Shown: positions 8,610 to 17,830, counted from the stretch's first letter. The stretch is 64,000 nt of DNA from Allobosea sp. 47.2.35 (GCF_024655635.1 NZ_JANLGI010000010.1:119065-183064); one strand, 5' to 3'. The notes: generated by a model from the sequence alone, not told the origin. Made by a program: numbers and translations.

Positions 8610-9802
8610 CCGAACAACGCCTGCGGATCAGGGGTATACCGCCCCAGCTTGTCGCGATCGATCGTGACGCCGAGCCCCGGCAGGTCCGGAATCGTCAGCC
8701 AGCCCTCGGCATCGAGCGCGAAGGGGCTGGCCAGGATGCCGTCGACATAGGGGCTGCCGCCGATGAACTCGACGAGATCGGCATCCGGGAAGGCTGCGGC
8801 CATCTGCAGGTCGGCGGCGAGGCCGAGCGCCGTGTTCCAGCCATGGCCGACATATTTGATGCCGAGATCATAGGCCATCCAGGCGATGCGACGCTGCTCG
8901 GAGATGCCGCCGACTTTGGTGACGTCGGGCTGGACGATGTCGAGCGCGCCGGTCGTCAGCCAGGGAATGAAGCTCTGGCGCCGGGTCAGGACCTCGCAGC
9001 CGGCGATCGGCACCGGCGAGGAGCGACGCAACTCGCGATAATCGTCGATGGCATCGGGCCTGACCGGCTCCTCGAACCAGCCGACCTCGTAATCGGCCAG
9101 CATCTCGGCTGTGCGCTTGGCCCATTTCAGCCCATGTGGCCAGAGCGCATCGCTGGCGCCGGCATCGACGAAGAGCCTGGATTTCTCGCCCGCCGCCTCG
9201 CGCGCGGCTCGCACGATCGCCTCGTCGAGCTTGACGTCGAGCGCCCGACCGAACGGCCCCCAGCCGATCTTGAAGGCGCTGAAGCCCTTGTCGCGGTAGC
9301 TCGCGACGACATCCTTCATCGCCGCCGGCTCTTCCATCAGCAGCGAGCAATAGGGCTGCACGCGCTCGCGATAGCGTCCGCCGAGCAGCCGCCCGACGCT
9401 CAAGCCTGTCGCCTGGCCGAGAATGTCCCAGAGCGCGATGTCGATGCCGCTGATCGTATGGGTCAGCGTGCCGCCGCGGCCCATCCAAAAGGTGTTCTGA
9501 TGAAGCTTCTCACTGACGAAATCGGGCGAGAGCGCATCGGCCCCGAGGAAGAGCGGCTCCAGCACCTTGAGGCCCGCCTGGACGAGGCGGCCATCGGTGA
9601 AGACGCTGCCATAGCCGGTCAGGCCCTGGTCGGTATGCACCGCGATCAGCGCATGGATCGAATCCTCCGGCCGGATCTCGGCCGACCAGCCGCCCTTCGG
9701 GCTTTCGCCGAAGAGGGGAGCGGCCTCGATGCGGGTGATGCGGAAGGGCGGCAACCCCGCCGCGCGGCCGGCCGCGCGTGTCTGGATGGGCTGATCGTTC
9801 AC
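8606..9802 (-). CDS. Enolase-superfamily enzyme (mandelate racemase family)
   Basis: A 398-residue protein with a GTG start at 9802 that overlaps the stop of the upstream GntR gene (GTGA), so the two are co-transcribed. After a short extension the capping domain begins ITRIEAAPLFGESPKGGW. Barrel residues visible are Lys in FKIGWG, Asp in LFVDAG, Glu in WFEEPV, Glu in GCEVLT, Asp in DIVQPDVTKVGG and His in YVGHGWN. The pattern is that of active mandelate-racemase-subgroup enzymes. Its role may be linked to the peptide or acyl compound imported by the divergent operon. It ends convergently seven bases from dctD. Confidence 0.9.
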   Translation of the reverse strand: MNDQPIQTRAAGRAAGLPPFRITRIEAAPLFGESPKGGWSAEIRPEDSIHALIAVHTDQGLTGYGSVFTDGRLVQAGLKVLEPLFLGADALSPDFVSEKLHQNTFWMGRGGTLTHTISGIDIALWDILGQATGLSVGRLLGGRYRERVQPYCSLLMEEPAAMKDVVASYRDKGFSAFKIGWGPFGRALDVKLDEAIVRAAREAAGEKSRLFVDAGASDALWPHGLKWAKRTAEMLADYEVGWFEEPVRPDAIDDYRELRRSSPVPIAGCEVLTRRQSFIPWLTTGALDIVQPDVTKVGGISEQRRIAWMAYDLGIKYVGHGWNTALGLAADLQMAAAFPDADLVEFIGGSPYVDGILASPFALDAEGWLTIPDLPGLGVTIDRDKLGRYTPDPQALFG

Positions 9803-10557
9803 GGCATGTCCCTTTCCCTGCGGCGCTGGGTGACGATGGCCTCGTAATCCATCGCGTGGTTCATGACGGTGATGTGCTCGTCGAGCGTGCGCGTGATCAC
9901 CGCGATATCACCGGCCTCGAAGGCTGCGAGCAGGTCGACATGCTCCTCGACCACGCCGGCCATCGGCTTGCCGAACGTGGCGAGGCCGAAGATGATCGTG
10001 CATTGCGGGGCCAGCGTCTCCCACAGGTCGAAGGTGACGCTGTTGCCGCCGAGCCGGCAGAGCGCGCGGTGGAAGCCGGTATCGGCGACGGCGACGCCAT
10101 AGGCGCTGCCGCGCGCCGCCATCAGCTCCATCTCCGCCACGGCCGCGCGTAACTCGTCGAGATGGGCGCCGCGGTTGCGCCCGGCGGCGACGGCACGCAC
10201 GACGGCGCTGGCTTCGAGCGCGATGCGCGCCTCGATCAGGTCCGAGACGCGTTCGTTCGTCACGGGGCGGAGCCGAATGCCCTTATAGGGTTCGCTGACC
10301 ACGACGCCCTGGCTTTCCAGCAGGCGCAACGCCTCGCGCACGGGCACGCGGCTGACGCCGAGCTTGCGGGCGAGATCGACCTCGACGATCCGGTCTCCTG
10401 GCAGGATCAGCCCCGCCGCGGCGCCGGCGATGATCGCCTCGATGGCATGGTCGACGAGCGTCTGCGGCTGCAAGGGCTGCCAGTCGGGCCCCGAGCCTTT
10501 TGCCCGCTCCTGCGCCACTGCTTCGGTTGCCCGCACTCGCTCGCCCGTATCCGTCAT
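9799..10557 (-). CDS. GntR-family transcriptional regulator, FCD subfamily
   Basis: A 252-residue regulator. The winged helix has the GntR signature (GDRIVEVDLARKLGVSRVPV, then REALRLLESQGVVV) near residues 50-95. An FCD effector domain follows, with DTGFHRALCRLGGN and VEEHVDLLAAFEAGD. I start it at ATG 10557; the open frame continues far upstream but only as antisense to the deacylase gene. It is divergent from the deacylase/ABC operon, with a 26-base dyad between, and upstream of an enolase-superfamily gene in its own operon. Likely a local repressor for both transcripts. Confidence 0.93.
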   Translation of the reverse strand: MTDTGERVRATEAVAQERAKGSGPDWQPLQPQTLVDHAIEAIIAGAAAGLILPGDRIVEVDLARKLGVSRVPVREALRLLESQGVVVSEPYKGIRLRPVTNERVSDLIEARIALEASAVVRAVAAGRNRGAHLDELRAAVAEMELMAARGSAYGVAVADTGFHRALCRLGGNSVTFDLWETLAPQCTIIFGLATFGKPMAGVVEEHVDLLAAFEAGDIAVITRTLDEHITVMNHAMDYEAIVTQRRRERDMP

Positions 10558-10584
10558 CCGGCTCTCTGCCCTTCGCTTGACAGG

Positions 10585-10610
10585 TCGTATGATCGTATAC
10601 AACCATACGA
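10585..10610. promoter_or_regulatory. Operator-like dyad between divergent GntR and deacylase genes
   Basis: TCGTATG (10585-10591) and CATACGA (10604-10610) form a perfect 7-bp inverted repeat around a central GTATAC. TTGACA (10577-10582) lies just upstream on the plus strand, and the arms may overlap the promoter of the plus-strand operon. The dyad is seen directly; binding by the adjacent GntR protein is inferred. Confidence 0.5.
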
Positions 10611-10635
10611 AACGCAAGAGCGAGAGGGGTTCGCC

Positions 10636-11667
10636 ATGGCGTCGGAAAGTCGGGTTCGGTGCGAGATCGACTTCGAGGCAGCGGGGCGGCAGGCCGGCTA
10701 TCTGCGGGCGCCCTTGTCGCGCAACACCTCCGGCTGGGGCGTCGTCGAAATCCCCGTCATCAGCGTGAAGAACGGCTCCGGCCCGACGATCCTGTTCACC
10801 GGCGGCGTGCATGGCGACGAATACGAGGGCCAGATCGCCGTCTCGCGCCTCGCCCGCAGCCTCGATCCGGCCAAGGTGCAGGGCAGGGTGATCATGATCC
10901 CGGCGCTCAACATGCCGGCGGTGCTCAACGACACCAGGCTCTCGCCGGTCGACAACCGCGATATGAACCGCTGCTTCCCCGGCAATCCGCGCGGCACCTT
11001 CTCGGAGATGCTGGCGCATTTCGTCGATACGGTGGTGTTGCCGCTGGTCGATGTCTCCGTCGATCTCCACACCGCCGGGCATTCCGGCGACTCGGCGCTC
11101 TCGACCAACATGCACTACGTCGCCGACGCCAAATTGCGCGAGCGCACCATGGCGGCGGCGGCCGCCTTCGGGGCGCCCTACAATGTCGTGTTCTGGGGTG
11201 TCGACGAGGGCGCGACCCTGACATCCTCGGTCGAGCGACGTGGCATTCTCTCGCTCGGCACCGAGCTCGGCGGCTGGGGGAGGGTCAATGTCGAGGGCGT
11301 GCGCATCGCCGATCGGGCGCTGACCAACATCCTCAAGCATTGCGGCCTGATGGACGGCAAGCCGGACACGACGCAGCGCGACGGCTCGCCCGGCACCCGC
11401 CACATGATGGTGCGCGATGCCGACGGCTATTCCTTCGCGCCGGCCGGCGGCTTGTTCGAGCCGCGCAACGTCGTCGGCGACATCTGCCGGGCGGGCGATC
11501 TCGCCGGCTACCTGCATTTCGTCGAGGACATCGACCGCGACCCGCTGGAGGTGCGCTACCGCCGCGACGGTGTGCTCTGGATGTCCGCCGGCCCCGGCCG
11601 CGTCCAGCGCGGCGACGCGGTTGCCGTGCTGATGGAGGATTACGACGCGGTGCGCGCTGCCGCCTGA
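10636..11667 (+). CDS. Succinylglutamate desuccinylase/aspartoacylase-family zinc hydrolase
   Basis: A 343-residue M14-like zinc amidohydrolase. Zinc ligands are visible as His59 and Glu62 in GGVHGDEYEG and His145 in DLHTAGH; an NRDMNRCFPG motif (Arg/Asn substrate binding) lies between them. The C-terminal beta domain includes GGLFEPRNVVGD. Relatives remove acyl groups from amino acids (AstE, aspartoacylase, DoeB). It heads an operon with a Dpp-like importer and an MlrC-like protein, so it probably deacylates an imported N-acylated amino acid or small peptide; the exact substrate is not known. The ATG at 10636 follows GAGAGGGG. Confidence 0.9.
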   Translation: MASESRVRCEIDFEAAGRQAGYLRAPLSRNTSGWGVVEIPVISVKNGSGPTILFTGGVHGDEYEGQIAVSRLARSLDPAKVQGRVIMIPALNMPAVLNDTRLSPVDNRDMNRCFPGNPRGTFSEMLAHFVDTVVLPLVDVSVDLHTAGHSGDSALSTNMHYVADAKLRERTMAAAAAFGAPYNVVFWGVDEGATLTSSVERRGILSLGTELGGWGRVNVEGVRIADRALTNILKHCGLMDGKPDTTQRDGSPGTRHMMVRDADGYSFAPAGGLFEPRNVVGDICRAGDLAGYLHFVEDIDRDPLEVRYRRDGVLWMSAGPGRVQRGDAVAVLMEDYDAVRAAA

Positions 11668-11724
11668 CCAAGCTTACGCCTGAACCACAACGTGCCTGAC
11701 CATCAATCCTGAGGGGACAAGAAC

Positions 11725-13263
11725 ATGGCAAAGCACATCATCTTCGGCGCCGCGCTCGCGGCGGCGCTCATGCTGGGAGGAGCGCAGTCCGCGCTGGCCC
11801 AGCGCAAGGGCGGCGACGTCGTCATCGGCATCAGCCAGGCGCCGCCCTCGCTCGATGCGCAGATCACCTCGGCGCAGGCCTCGCGCAACGTCACGCTTCA
11901 TATCTTCGAGACGCTCTACGCCCGCGACGAGAACGCCAAGCCCGTGCCGGAACTGGCCGAGGGCGTGACCGTCTCGCCCGACGGCAAGACCTATGTCTTC
12001 CCGATCCGCAAGGACGTGACCTTCCATAACGGCAAGAAGCTCGATGCGGCCGATGTCGTCGCCTCGCTGGAGCGCTACCGCAAGATCGGCGCCTCGCCGG
12101 CTCTGGTCGCCGCCATCGACACGATCAAGGCGAGCGGCGAGCACGAGGTCACGGTCACGCTGAAGCAGGCGCAATCGACCTTCCTCGACAATCTCTCCTC
12201 GCCGCGTGCGCCGATCGCGATCTATCCGGCGAGCGAGGCCGCCAAGGAAGCCGGCAAGATCGAGGTCATCGGCACCGGCCCCTACAAATTCGTCGAGTAC
12301 AGGCCCGACAGTCACGTCAAGCTGGCGCGCTATGACGGCTACGCCCCCAATCCGAAGGGCACCGGCCGCGACGGCTTCGCCGGCAAGAAGGAAGCCTTCC
12401 TGGACACCGTGACCTTCCGCTTCATGCCGGAGGGCGGCGCCCGCACGGCGGCGCTCGAAGCAGGCCAGATCCAGTTCAACGAGACCGTCGACGGCCCGAC
12501 CGCGAAGCGGCTCGGCACCGACAACCGCTTCACCATCCACAAGATGGTGCCGTTCGGCCTGCAGGTCATCAAGTTCAACCAGGCTCAGGCCCCGGCCAAT
12601 GACGTGAACTTCCGCCTCGCCGTCCAGGCGGCGCTCGACATGGAGGAGATCATGGCGATCTCCTATGCCGATATCTACCAGATGGACCCGAGCTGGCTCT
12701 ATCCGGGCGCGGCCTTCCACTCGACCGTCGGCAGCGACAAGTACAACAAGTCCGACATCAAGCTCGCCAAGGAGCTGCTCGCCAAATCCTCTTACAAGGG
12801 CGGCAAGATCACCTTCATCACCGACAACCTGCGCCCCAATGTCGACACTGCGACGCTGGTCCAGCAGAAGCTGAAGGAGATCGGCGTCGAGGTTGATATC
12901 TCAGTCGCCGACTGGCCGACCGTCTCGAAGATCGGCTTCACGCCCACCGGCTGGACCTTCTGGACGCATGGCTTCGGCATCGAGCCCTATGAGGGGCCGG
13001 GTTCGGTGATGGCGCCCTGGGTCAACGGTCTCTCGCAGCAGGCGAAGGACCCGGAGATCGACCGCATCGCTGCCGCCTTCAATGCCGAGATGGACGAAGC
13101 CAAGCGCAAGGCCCTCTTCGAAGCCTTCCAGAAGCATATGTACGATGCGGCGGTGGCGATGAAGGCCGGCAATTACGGCATCTTCCAGGCTTCCACGGCC
13201 AAGCTCAAGAACTTCAAGCCCTACCGTATCCCCCGCATGTGGGGTGTCTGGCTGGACCCTTGA
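11725..13263 (+). CDS. ABC transporter substrate-binding protein, family 5 (DppA/OppA-like)
   Basis: A 512-residue periplasmic binding protein. The Sec signal peptide is MAKHIIFGAALAAALMLGGA, with cleavage after SALA. Family-5 features include VIGISQAPPSLDAQITSAQA, GVTVSPDGKTYVFPIRKDVTFHNGK in pieces, and IEVIGTGPYKFVEY. It belongs with the two downstream permeases. Such proteins bind peptides, glutathione, opines or other amides; here an acylated peptide-like substrate is suggested by the linked deacylase and M81 protein. Confidence 0.94.
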   Translation: MAKHIIFGAALAAALMLGGAQSALAQRKGGDVVIGISQAPPSLDAQITSAQASRNVTLHIFETLYARDENAKPVPELAEGVTVSPDGKTYVFPIRKDVTFHNGKKLDAADVVASLERYRKIGASPALVAAIDTIKASGEHEVTVTLKQAQSTFLDNLSSPRAPIAIYPASEAAKEAGKIEVIGTGPYKFVEYRPDSHVKLARYDGYAPNPKGTGRDGFAGKKEAFLDTVTFRFMPEGGARTAALEAGQIQFNETVDGPTAKRLGTDNRFTIHKMVPFGLQVIKFNQAQAPANDVNFRLAVQAALDMEEIMAISYADIYQMDPSWLYPGAAFHSTVGSDKYNKSDIKLAKELLAKSSYKGGKITFITDNLRPNVDTATLVQQKLKEIGVEVDISVADWPTVSKIGFTPTGWTFWTHGFGIEPYEGPGSVMAPWVNGLSQQAKDPEIDRIAAAFNAEMDEAKRKALFEAFQKHMYDAAVAMKAGNYGIFQASTAKLKNFKPYRIPRMWGVWLDP

Positions 13264-13280
13264 GCCCAGAGGCGAAACCC

Positions 13281-13306
13281 GGCCCGCGGGTCTGATCCTG
13301 CGGGCC
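13281..13306 (+). other. Intercistronic hairpin after the SBP gene
   Basis: GGCCCGC (13281-13287) pairs with GCGGGCC (13300-13306) between the SBP and permease genes. Such hairpins commonly allow excess SBP expression by partial termination or mRNA protection. No T-run is present. Confidence 0.45.
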
Positions 13307-13349
13307 GTCCGGCGGCGGCGCCTTCACCTTTCACTCGACGAGGAGCGGC

Positions 13350-14294
13350 ATGGGACATTTCCTGATCCGCCGGCTCGCGGGCGCCTTTCTCGTGCTCGTC
13401 CTGGTCTCGCTGATGTCCTTCGCGTTGATCTGGCTGGTGCCGGGCGATCCGGCGGCGGCATTCCTCGATGCCTCGGCGACCCCCGATCAGGTCGCCAAGC
13501 TGCGCAGCGCGCTCGGCCTCGACCTCTCGCTGCCGCAACAGATGTTCGGCTGGTATGGTCGCATCCTCAGCGGCGATCTCGGCCAGTCGATCCTGCTCAA
13601 CCGTTCAGTCACCGCAGCCCTGATCGAGCGCTTGCCGGTCACGCTCTCGCTGGCTGCGCTGGCGCTGGCCTTCGCCGTGTTCTTCGGCGTCGCGGCCGGC
13701 ATCGTCGCGGCGGTCAATCACAACCGCTGGCCCGATCAGGCGGTGATGACCACGGCTCTGCTCGGCCTCTCGGTGCCGGATTTCTGGCTCGGACTCGTCA
13801 TGGTGCTGGTCTTCGCGGTTTCGCTCGGCTGGCTGCCGAGCGGCGGCTTCACGCCTTTCCTGCAATCGCCCACCGAATGGCTGCGCGGCATGGTCCTGCC
13901 GGCATTGACGCTGGGGCTGGTGCAGGTCGGCTTCATCGCCCGTATGGCGCGCGCTTCGATGCTGGATACGCTCTCGCAGGACTATGTCCGTACGGCCGAT
14001 GCCAAGGGGCTGGCCAAGCTCCATGTCGTCCTGCGCCATGCGTTGCCGAACGCGATGATCCCGATCCTCACCGTCATCGGCATCGTCTCCGGCGCTCTGC
14101 TCGGCGGCGCCGTCATCGTCGAGCAGGTCTTCTCGATCCCCGGCATTGGCCGCCTGATCGTTGGCGCCATCGCCTCGCGCGATTTCCCGGTGCTGCAGGG
14201 CGGCTTGCTCTTCCTCGCGGTCGTCTATCTCGCGATCAATCTCGTCGTCGATATCCTCTACGCCGTGGTCGATCCGCGGGTGAGGCTGGCCTGA
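13350..14294 (+). CDS. Dipeptide/oligopeptide-type ABC transporter permease (DppB-like)
   Basis: A 314-residue permease with the usual DppB/GsiC layout. The first transmembrane helix is at residues 9-30. The large periplasmic segment has LGLDLSLPQQMFGWYGRIL and GDLGQSI, five further helices follow, and the EAA-type coupling motif is DYVRTADAKGLAKLHVVLRH. Its stop and the next start overlap (TGATG), so it is coupled to the partner permease. Confidence 0.95.
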   Translation: MGHFLIRRLAGAFLVLVLVSLMSFALIWLVPGDPAAAFLDASATPDQVAKLRSALGLDLSLPQQMFGWYGRILSGDLGQSILLNRSVTAALIERLPVTLSLAALALAFAVFFGVAAGIVAAVNHNRWPDQAVMTTALLGLSVPDFWLGLVMVLVFAVSLGWLPSGGFTPFLQSPTEWLRGMVLPALTLGLVQVGFIARMARASMLDTLSQDYVRTADAKGLAKLHVVLRHALPNAMIPILTVIGIVSGALLGGAVIVEQVFSIPGIGRLIVGAIASRDFPVLQGGLLFLAVVYLAINLVVDILYAVVDPRVRLA

Positions 14295-15142
14295 TGCAGG
14301 GCACGCCACTCATCGGTCGCGCCGTCTGGGCGCGACTGCTGCGCAACCGCTCCTTCGTGATCGGGGCCGTGCTGGTTCTGCTCATGGTCGCGGTCGCGCT
14401 CGCGGCCGACTGGCTCACGCCCTTCGATCCGCTGAAGAGCAATGTCCGCGCCCGGCTCGCGGCGCCCAGCGCCGTGCACTGGTTCGGCACCGACCATTTC
14501 GGCCGCGACATCCTCTCCCGCGTCATGATCGGCGCCCGCATCTCGCTCGCGATCGGTGCTTTCACGGTGGTGCTGGCCGGCATCGCCGGCACGCTGAGCG
14601 GTGCCATCGCCGGCTATTTCTACCATCTTGACCAGCCGATCATGCGGATCATGGACGCTCTGATGGCCTTCCCCTCGATCGTGCTCGCCATGGTCGTCTC
14701 GGCGGTGCTCGGCGCCTCGCTCACCAATGTCGTCATCGCGCTCGCCATCGCCACGACGCCGCACACCGCCCGCATCGTCCGCGCCTCGGTCCTCCTCGAA
14801 AAGGAGCAGGAATACATCGCCGCCGCCCGCTCCATCGGCGTCGGCGAATGGACCATCCTGTTCAAGCATGTGCTGCGCAATGTCGCCGGCCCGCTGATCG
14901 TGCGCCTGACCTATGTCTTCGCCATCGCGGTTCTGGCCGAGGCCGCGCTCTCCTTCGTCGGCGCCGGTCCGCCGCCGCCGGCGGCCTCCTTCGGCTCGAT
15001 CATCGCCCAGGGGCGCGACTTCATGCGCGAAGCCCCGTGGATCACGGTGTTTCCGGGCCTTGGGATCATCGCCTGCGTGCTCGGCCTCAACCTGCTCGGC
15101 GACGGCCTGCGCGACGTGCTCGACCCCCGCCTGAAATTCTAG
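14294..15142 (+). CDS. Dipeptide/oligopeptide-type ABC transporter permease (DppC-like)
   Basis: A 282-residue permease. The N-terminal OppC-type helix is FVIGAVLVLLMVAVALAADW, followed by the conserved HWFGTDHFGRDILSRV. Coupling motif is EYIAAARSIGVGEWTILFKH and the C-terminus has LGLNLLGDGLRDVLDPR. The frame is open far upstream over dppB, but the ATG at 14294 gives the normal N-terminus. No ABC ATPase gene follows: the next gene is the M81 protein 10 bases on. Confidence 0.95.
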   Translation: MQGTPLIGRAVWARLLRNRSFVIGAVLVLLMVAVALAADWLTPFDPLKSNVRARLAAPSAVHWFGTDHFGRDILSRVMIGARISLAIGAFTVVLAGIAGTLSGAIAGYFYHLDQPIMRIMDALMAFPSIVLAMVVSAVLGASLTNVVIALAIATTPHTARIVRASVLLEKEQEYIAAARSIGVGEWTILFKHVLRNVAGPLIVRLTYVFAIAVLAEAALSFVGAGPPPPAASFGSIIAQGRDFMREAPWITVFPGLGIIACVLGLNLLGDGLRDVLDPRLKF

Positions 15143-15152
15143 GAGCCTCCCG

Positions 15153-16640
15153 ATGAAGCGAATCCTGATCGCCGACTGCAAGCAGGAGATCTCCTCCTTC
15201 AATCCGCTGCCGTCGCATTACGAGAACTTCCTGATCCACCATGGCGACGGGCTCTACGTCCAGCGCGGCCAGAACCAGGAACTGGGCGGCGCGCTCGCCG
15301 TCTTCGAGGCGAGGCCCGATATCGAGATCGTGCCGACGATCTGCGCACGCTCCGGCAGCGCCGGCCCGCTCTCGGCGGCAGGCTGGAAGAAGCTCTCCGA
15401 AGAAATCCTCGCCGCGATCTTCGCGAAGCTCGACTGCATCGACGGCATCTATGTCTCGCTGCATGGCGCGATGGGCGCCGATGGCGAACTCGATCCGGAA
15501 GGTTACCTGCTGGAGAGGCTGCGCCAGCATGTAGGCCCGGACATGCCGATCGTCATCTCGCTCGACCTGCACGGCATCCTGACCGACCGCATGCTCCGAA
15601 ACGTCGACGGTTTCGCGATCTACTGGACCTATCCGCATGTCGATTTCGCCGATACAGGCCGGCGCGCAGCCGAACTGCTGCTGAAGCTGATGGCCGGCGG
15701 GATCAAGCCCGTTGCCGCCCGCGTCGTCATTCCCGCTCTGGTGCGCGGCGACGAACTGATCACCAAGACCGGCTGCTACGGCGAGCTTCTGGCCGAATGC
15801 CGCCGGCTGGAGGAGGAGGGGCGGGCGCTCGCGGCCGGCATCATGATCGGCAACCCCTTCACCGATGTGCCCGAGCTGTGCTCGCAGGTGCTGATCCTCA
15901 CCGATGGCGACAAGGCGACGGCCGAGCGCGAGGCGATCCGGCTGGCCGAGGAATTCTGGCCCTTACGCTTCCGCATGCAGGGCAAGCTCGTGCCGCTCGA
16001 TCGTGCCATCGCGCAGGCCCGCAGCATCGACGGCCCGGTGATCTTCACCGACGCCGCCGACGCGACCTCCTCCGGCGCCTCCGGCGACAGCAACGTGATC
16101 CTCGCGGCCTTGCGCGCGGCCGGCTACGGCAAGCGGGTGCTGGCCCAGATCGTCGACGCACCGGCTGCCGCCGCCGCGCACAAGGCCGGGGTCGGTGCGA
16201 CGATCTCGGTCACGCTCGGCGGCTCGATCGATCCCGCCCGCTTCCCGCCGATGAAGGTGACAGCCAAGGTCAAGCTGCTCTCCGATGGCGAGGCCGCGCT
16301 GGAGACGATGAAGGCGCCCTTGAGAGCCGGGCCGACCGCGGTGCTGACCTGGGACAACGTCACCGTCGTCGTGATGAGCCGTTCGGTCAGCCTGTTCGAC
16401 CGCGCGATGTACTACGCCAACGGCATCGACCCGACCGATTTCGACCTGATCGTGGTGAAGTCGCCGCACACCGAGTTCCACATGTTCGACCAGTGGTGCG
16501 CGCGGAACTTCAATATTGACGCGCCCGGCGCGACCTCCGCGAACCTGAAAAGCCTCGGCCACACCATCTGCGCCCGGCCGATCTACCCGCTCGACGAAGG
16601 CGTCACCTTCACGCCCCTCGCCACGATCTACGAACTGTGA
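15153..16640 (+). CDS. M81-family protein, MlrC (microcystinase C)-like putative metallopeptidase
   Basis: A 495-residue MlrC-family protein, full length. It starts KRILIADCKQEISSFNPLPS. Conserved acidic/His segments are YVSLHGAMGADGELDPEG, SLDLHGILTDRM and YWTYPHVDFADTG. The C-terminal MlrC domain has DAADATSSGASGDSNVI and VVKSPHTEFHMF. MlrC of sphingomonads cleaves the last linear tetrapeptide of microcystin; most relatives have unknown substrates. Being downstream of a peptide-type importer and an acyl-amino-acid hydrolase, it may hydrolyse the imported compound in the cytoplasm. Confidence 0.9.
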   Translation: MKRILIADCKQEISSFNPLPSHYENFLIHHGDGLYVQRGQNQELGGALAVFEARPDIEIVPTICARSGSAGPLSAAGWKKLSEEILAAIFAKLDCIDGIYVSLHGAMGADGELDPEGYLLERLRQHVGPDMPIVISLDLHGILTDRMLRNVDGFAIYWTYPHVDFADTGRRAAELLLKLMAGGIKPVAARVVIPALVRGDELITKTGCYGELLAECRRLEEEGRALAAGIMIGNPFTDVPELCSQVLILTDGDKATAEREAIRLAEEFWPLRFRMQGKLVPLDRAIAQARSIDGPVIFTDAADATSSGASGDSNVILAALRAAGYGKRVLAQIVDAPAAAAAHKAGVGATISVTLGGSIDPARFPPMKVTAKVKLLSDGEAALETMKAPLRAGPTAVLTWDNVTVVVMSRSVSLFDRAMYYANGIDPTDFDLIVVKSPHTEFHMFDQWCARNFNIDAPGATSANLKSLGHTICARPIYPLDEGVTFTPLATIYEL

Positions 16641-16651
16641 GGAGAGGACCT

Positions 16652-17830
16652 GTGCCCAGGATCGAGGCCGTCGATTTCTTCTATCTCGCCATGCCCGTCG
16701 TCACCGACGAGGCCGATGGCAGCCAGGATGCGCTGCTGGTCAGGGTCGCCGCTGGCGGCCATGTCGGCTGGGGCGAATGCGAGGCGGCGCCGCTGCCCTC
16801 CATCGCCGCGTTCATCTGCCCGATGTCGCATGGCGTCTGCCGGCCGGTGGCCGATTCCGTGCTCGGCCAGACTCTGGAAAGCCCTGAGGACATCGCTCGC
16901 ATCGCTGCCGCCGTCGCCTATAACTCGATGGACCTGCTGCAGGCGCCGCATACCTTCTCGGGTGTCGAGATGGCGCTGTGGGATATCCTCGGCAAGATGC
17001 GCTCCGAGCCGGTCTGGCATCTGCTCGGCTACGGCAAGAGCCATCCCAAGACGCCCTATGCCTCGGTGCTCTTCGGGGACACGGCGCAGGAAACCCTCGA
17101 ACGCGCCCGCGATGCCCGAAAGCGCAGCTTCCGCGCCGCCAAGTTCGGTTGGGGGCCGATCGGCCGCGGCAGCGTCGAAGCCGATGCCGAGCATTTCGTC
17201 GCGGCCCGCGAAGGGCTGGGGCAGGACGGTATCCTGCTGGTCGATACCGGCCAGATCTTCATCGAGGATGTCGCGCGCGCCGCCGCCCGCTTGCCCGCGA
17301 TGGAAAAGGCCAATGTGCTCTGGTTCGAGGAGCCGTTCCACGCCAGCGCGCTCGAAGCCTATGGCACGCTCGCCAAACGCAGCCCCAAGGTTCGGCTGGC
17401 CGGCGGGGAGGGCGCGCATAACGAATCCATGGCCCGGCAGCTCATCGATTATGGCGGCATCGGCTATGTCCAGATCGATTGCGGCCGGATCGGCGGCATC
17501 GGCCCGTCCAAGGCCGTGGCGGATTACGCGGTCGCGAAGGGCGTGACCTTCGTCAACCACACCTTCACCTCGCATCTGGCGCTGTCGGCTTCGCTCCAGC
17601 CCTATGCCGGCTTGGCCGGCCATGAGATCTGCGAATATCCGGCGATGCCGAAGCCGCTCGCGACCGCGATCTCCGCTAATCATCTGGAGCGCGACGCGAA
17701 TGGGCAGGTCGCGGCGCCCGATGCTCCCGGCCTCGGCATCGCGGTCGCGACCACGGCGCTGCATGGCTATCTGCAGGAGGTCGAGATTTCGGTCGGCGGC
17801 AAGCGGCTCTACAGCACGCCGAGCCTCTGA
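16652..17830 (+). CDS. Enolase-superfamily enzyme (mandelate racemase family)
   Basis: A 392-residue protein. I chose GTG 16652 because GGAGAGG (16641-16647) is spaced correctly; GTG 16637, overlapping the previous stop, would add five residues. Barrel motifs are AAKFGWGPIGRG (Lys), LLVDTG (Asp), LWFEEPF (Glu), AGGEGAHNE (Glu), YVQIDCGRIGGI (Asp) and VNHTFTSH (His). It carries the same G-W-G-P segment after the Lys as the protein at 8606-9802, suggesting the two act on related substrates in one pathway. Last gene of the deacylase/ABC/M81 operon. Confidence 0.9.
   Translation: MPRIEAVDFFYLAMPVVTDEADGSQDALLVRVAAGGHVGWGECEAAPLPSIAAFICPMSHGVCRPVADSVLGQTLESPEDIARIAAAVAYNSMDLLQAPHTFSGVEMALWDILGKMRSEPVWHLLGYGKSHPKTPYASVLFGDTAQETLERARDARKRSFRAAKFGWGPIGRGSVEADAEHFVAAREGLGQDGILLVDTGQIFIEDVARAAARLPAMEKANVLWFEEPFHASALEAYGTLAKRSPKVRLAGGEGAHNESMARQLIDYGGIGYVQIDCGRIGGIGPSKAVADYAVAKGVTFVNHTFTSHLALSASLQPYAGLAGHEICEYPAMPKPLATAISANHLERDANGQVAAPDAPGLGIAVATTALHGYLQEVEISVGGKRLYSTPSL

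Noticed and set aside
10558..11517. N-terminal extension of the second GntR regulator
   Set aside because: It is antisense to the deacylase gene. GntR homology begins after the ATG at 10557.
13244..14293. Plus-strand frame fused in front of the DppC-like permease
   Set aside because: It is an out-of-frame shadow of the DppB-like gene; the normal DppC N-terminus starts at 14294.
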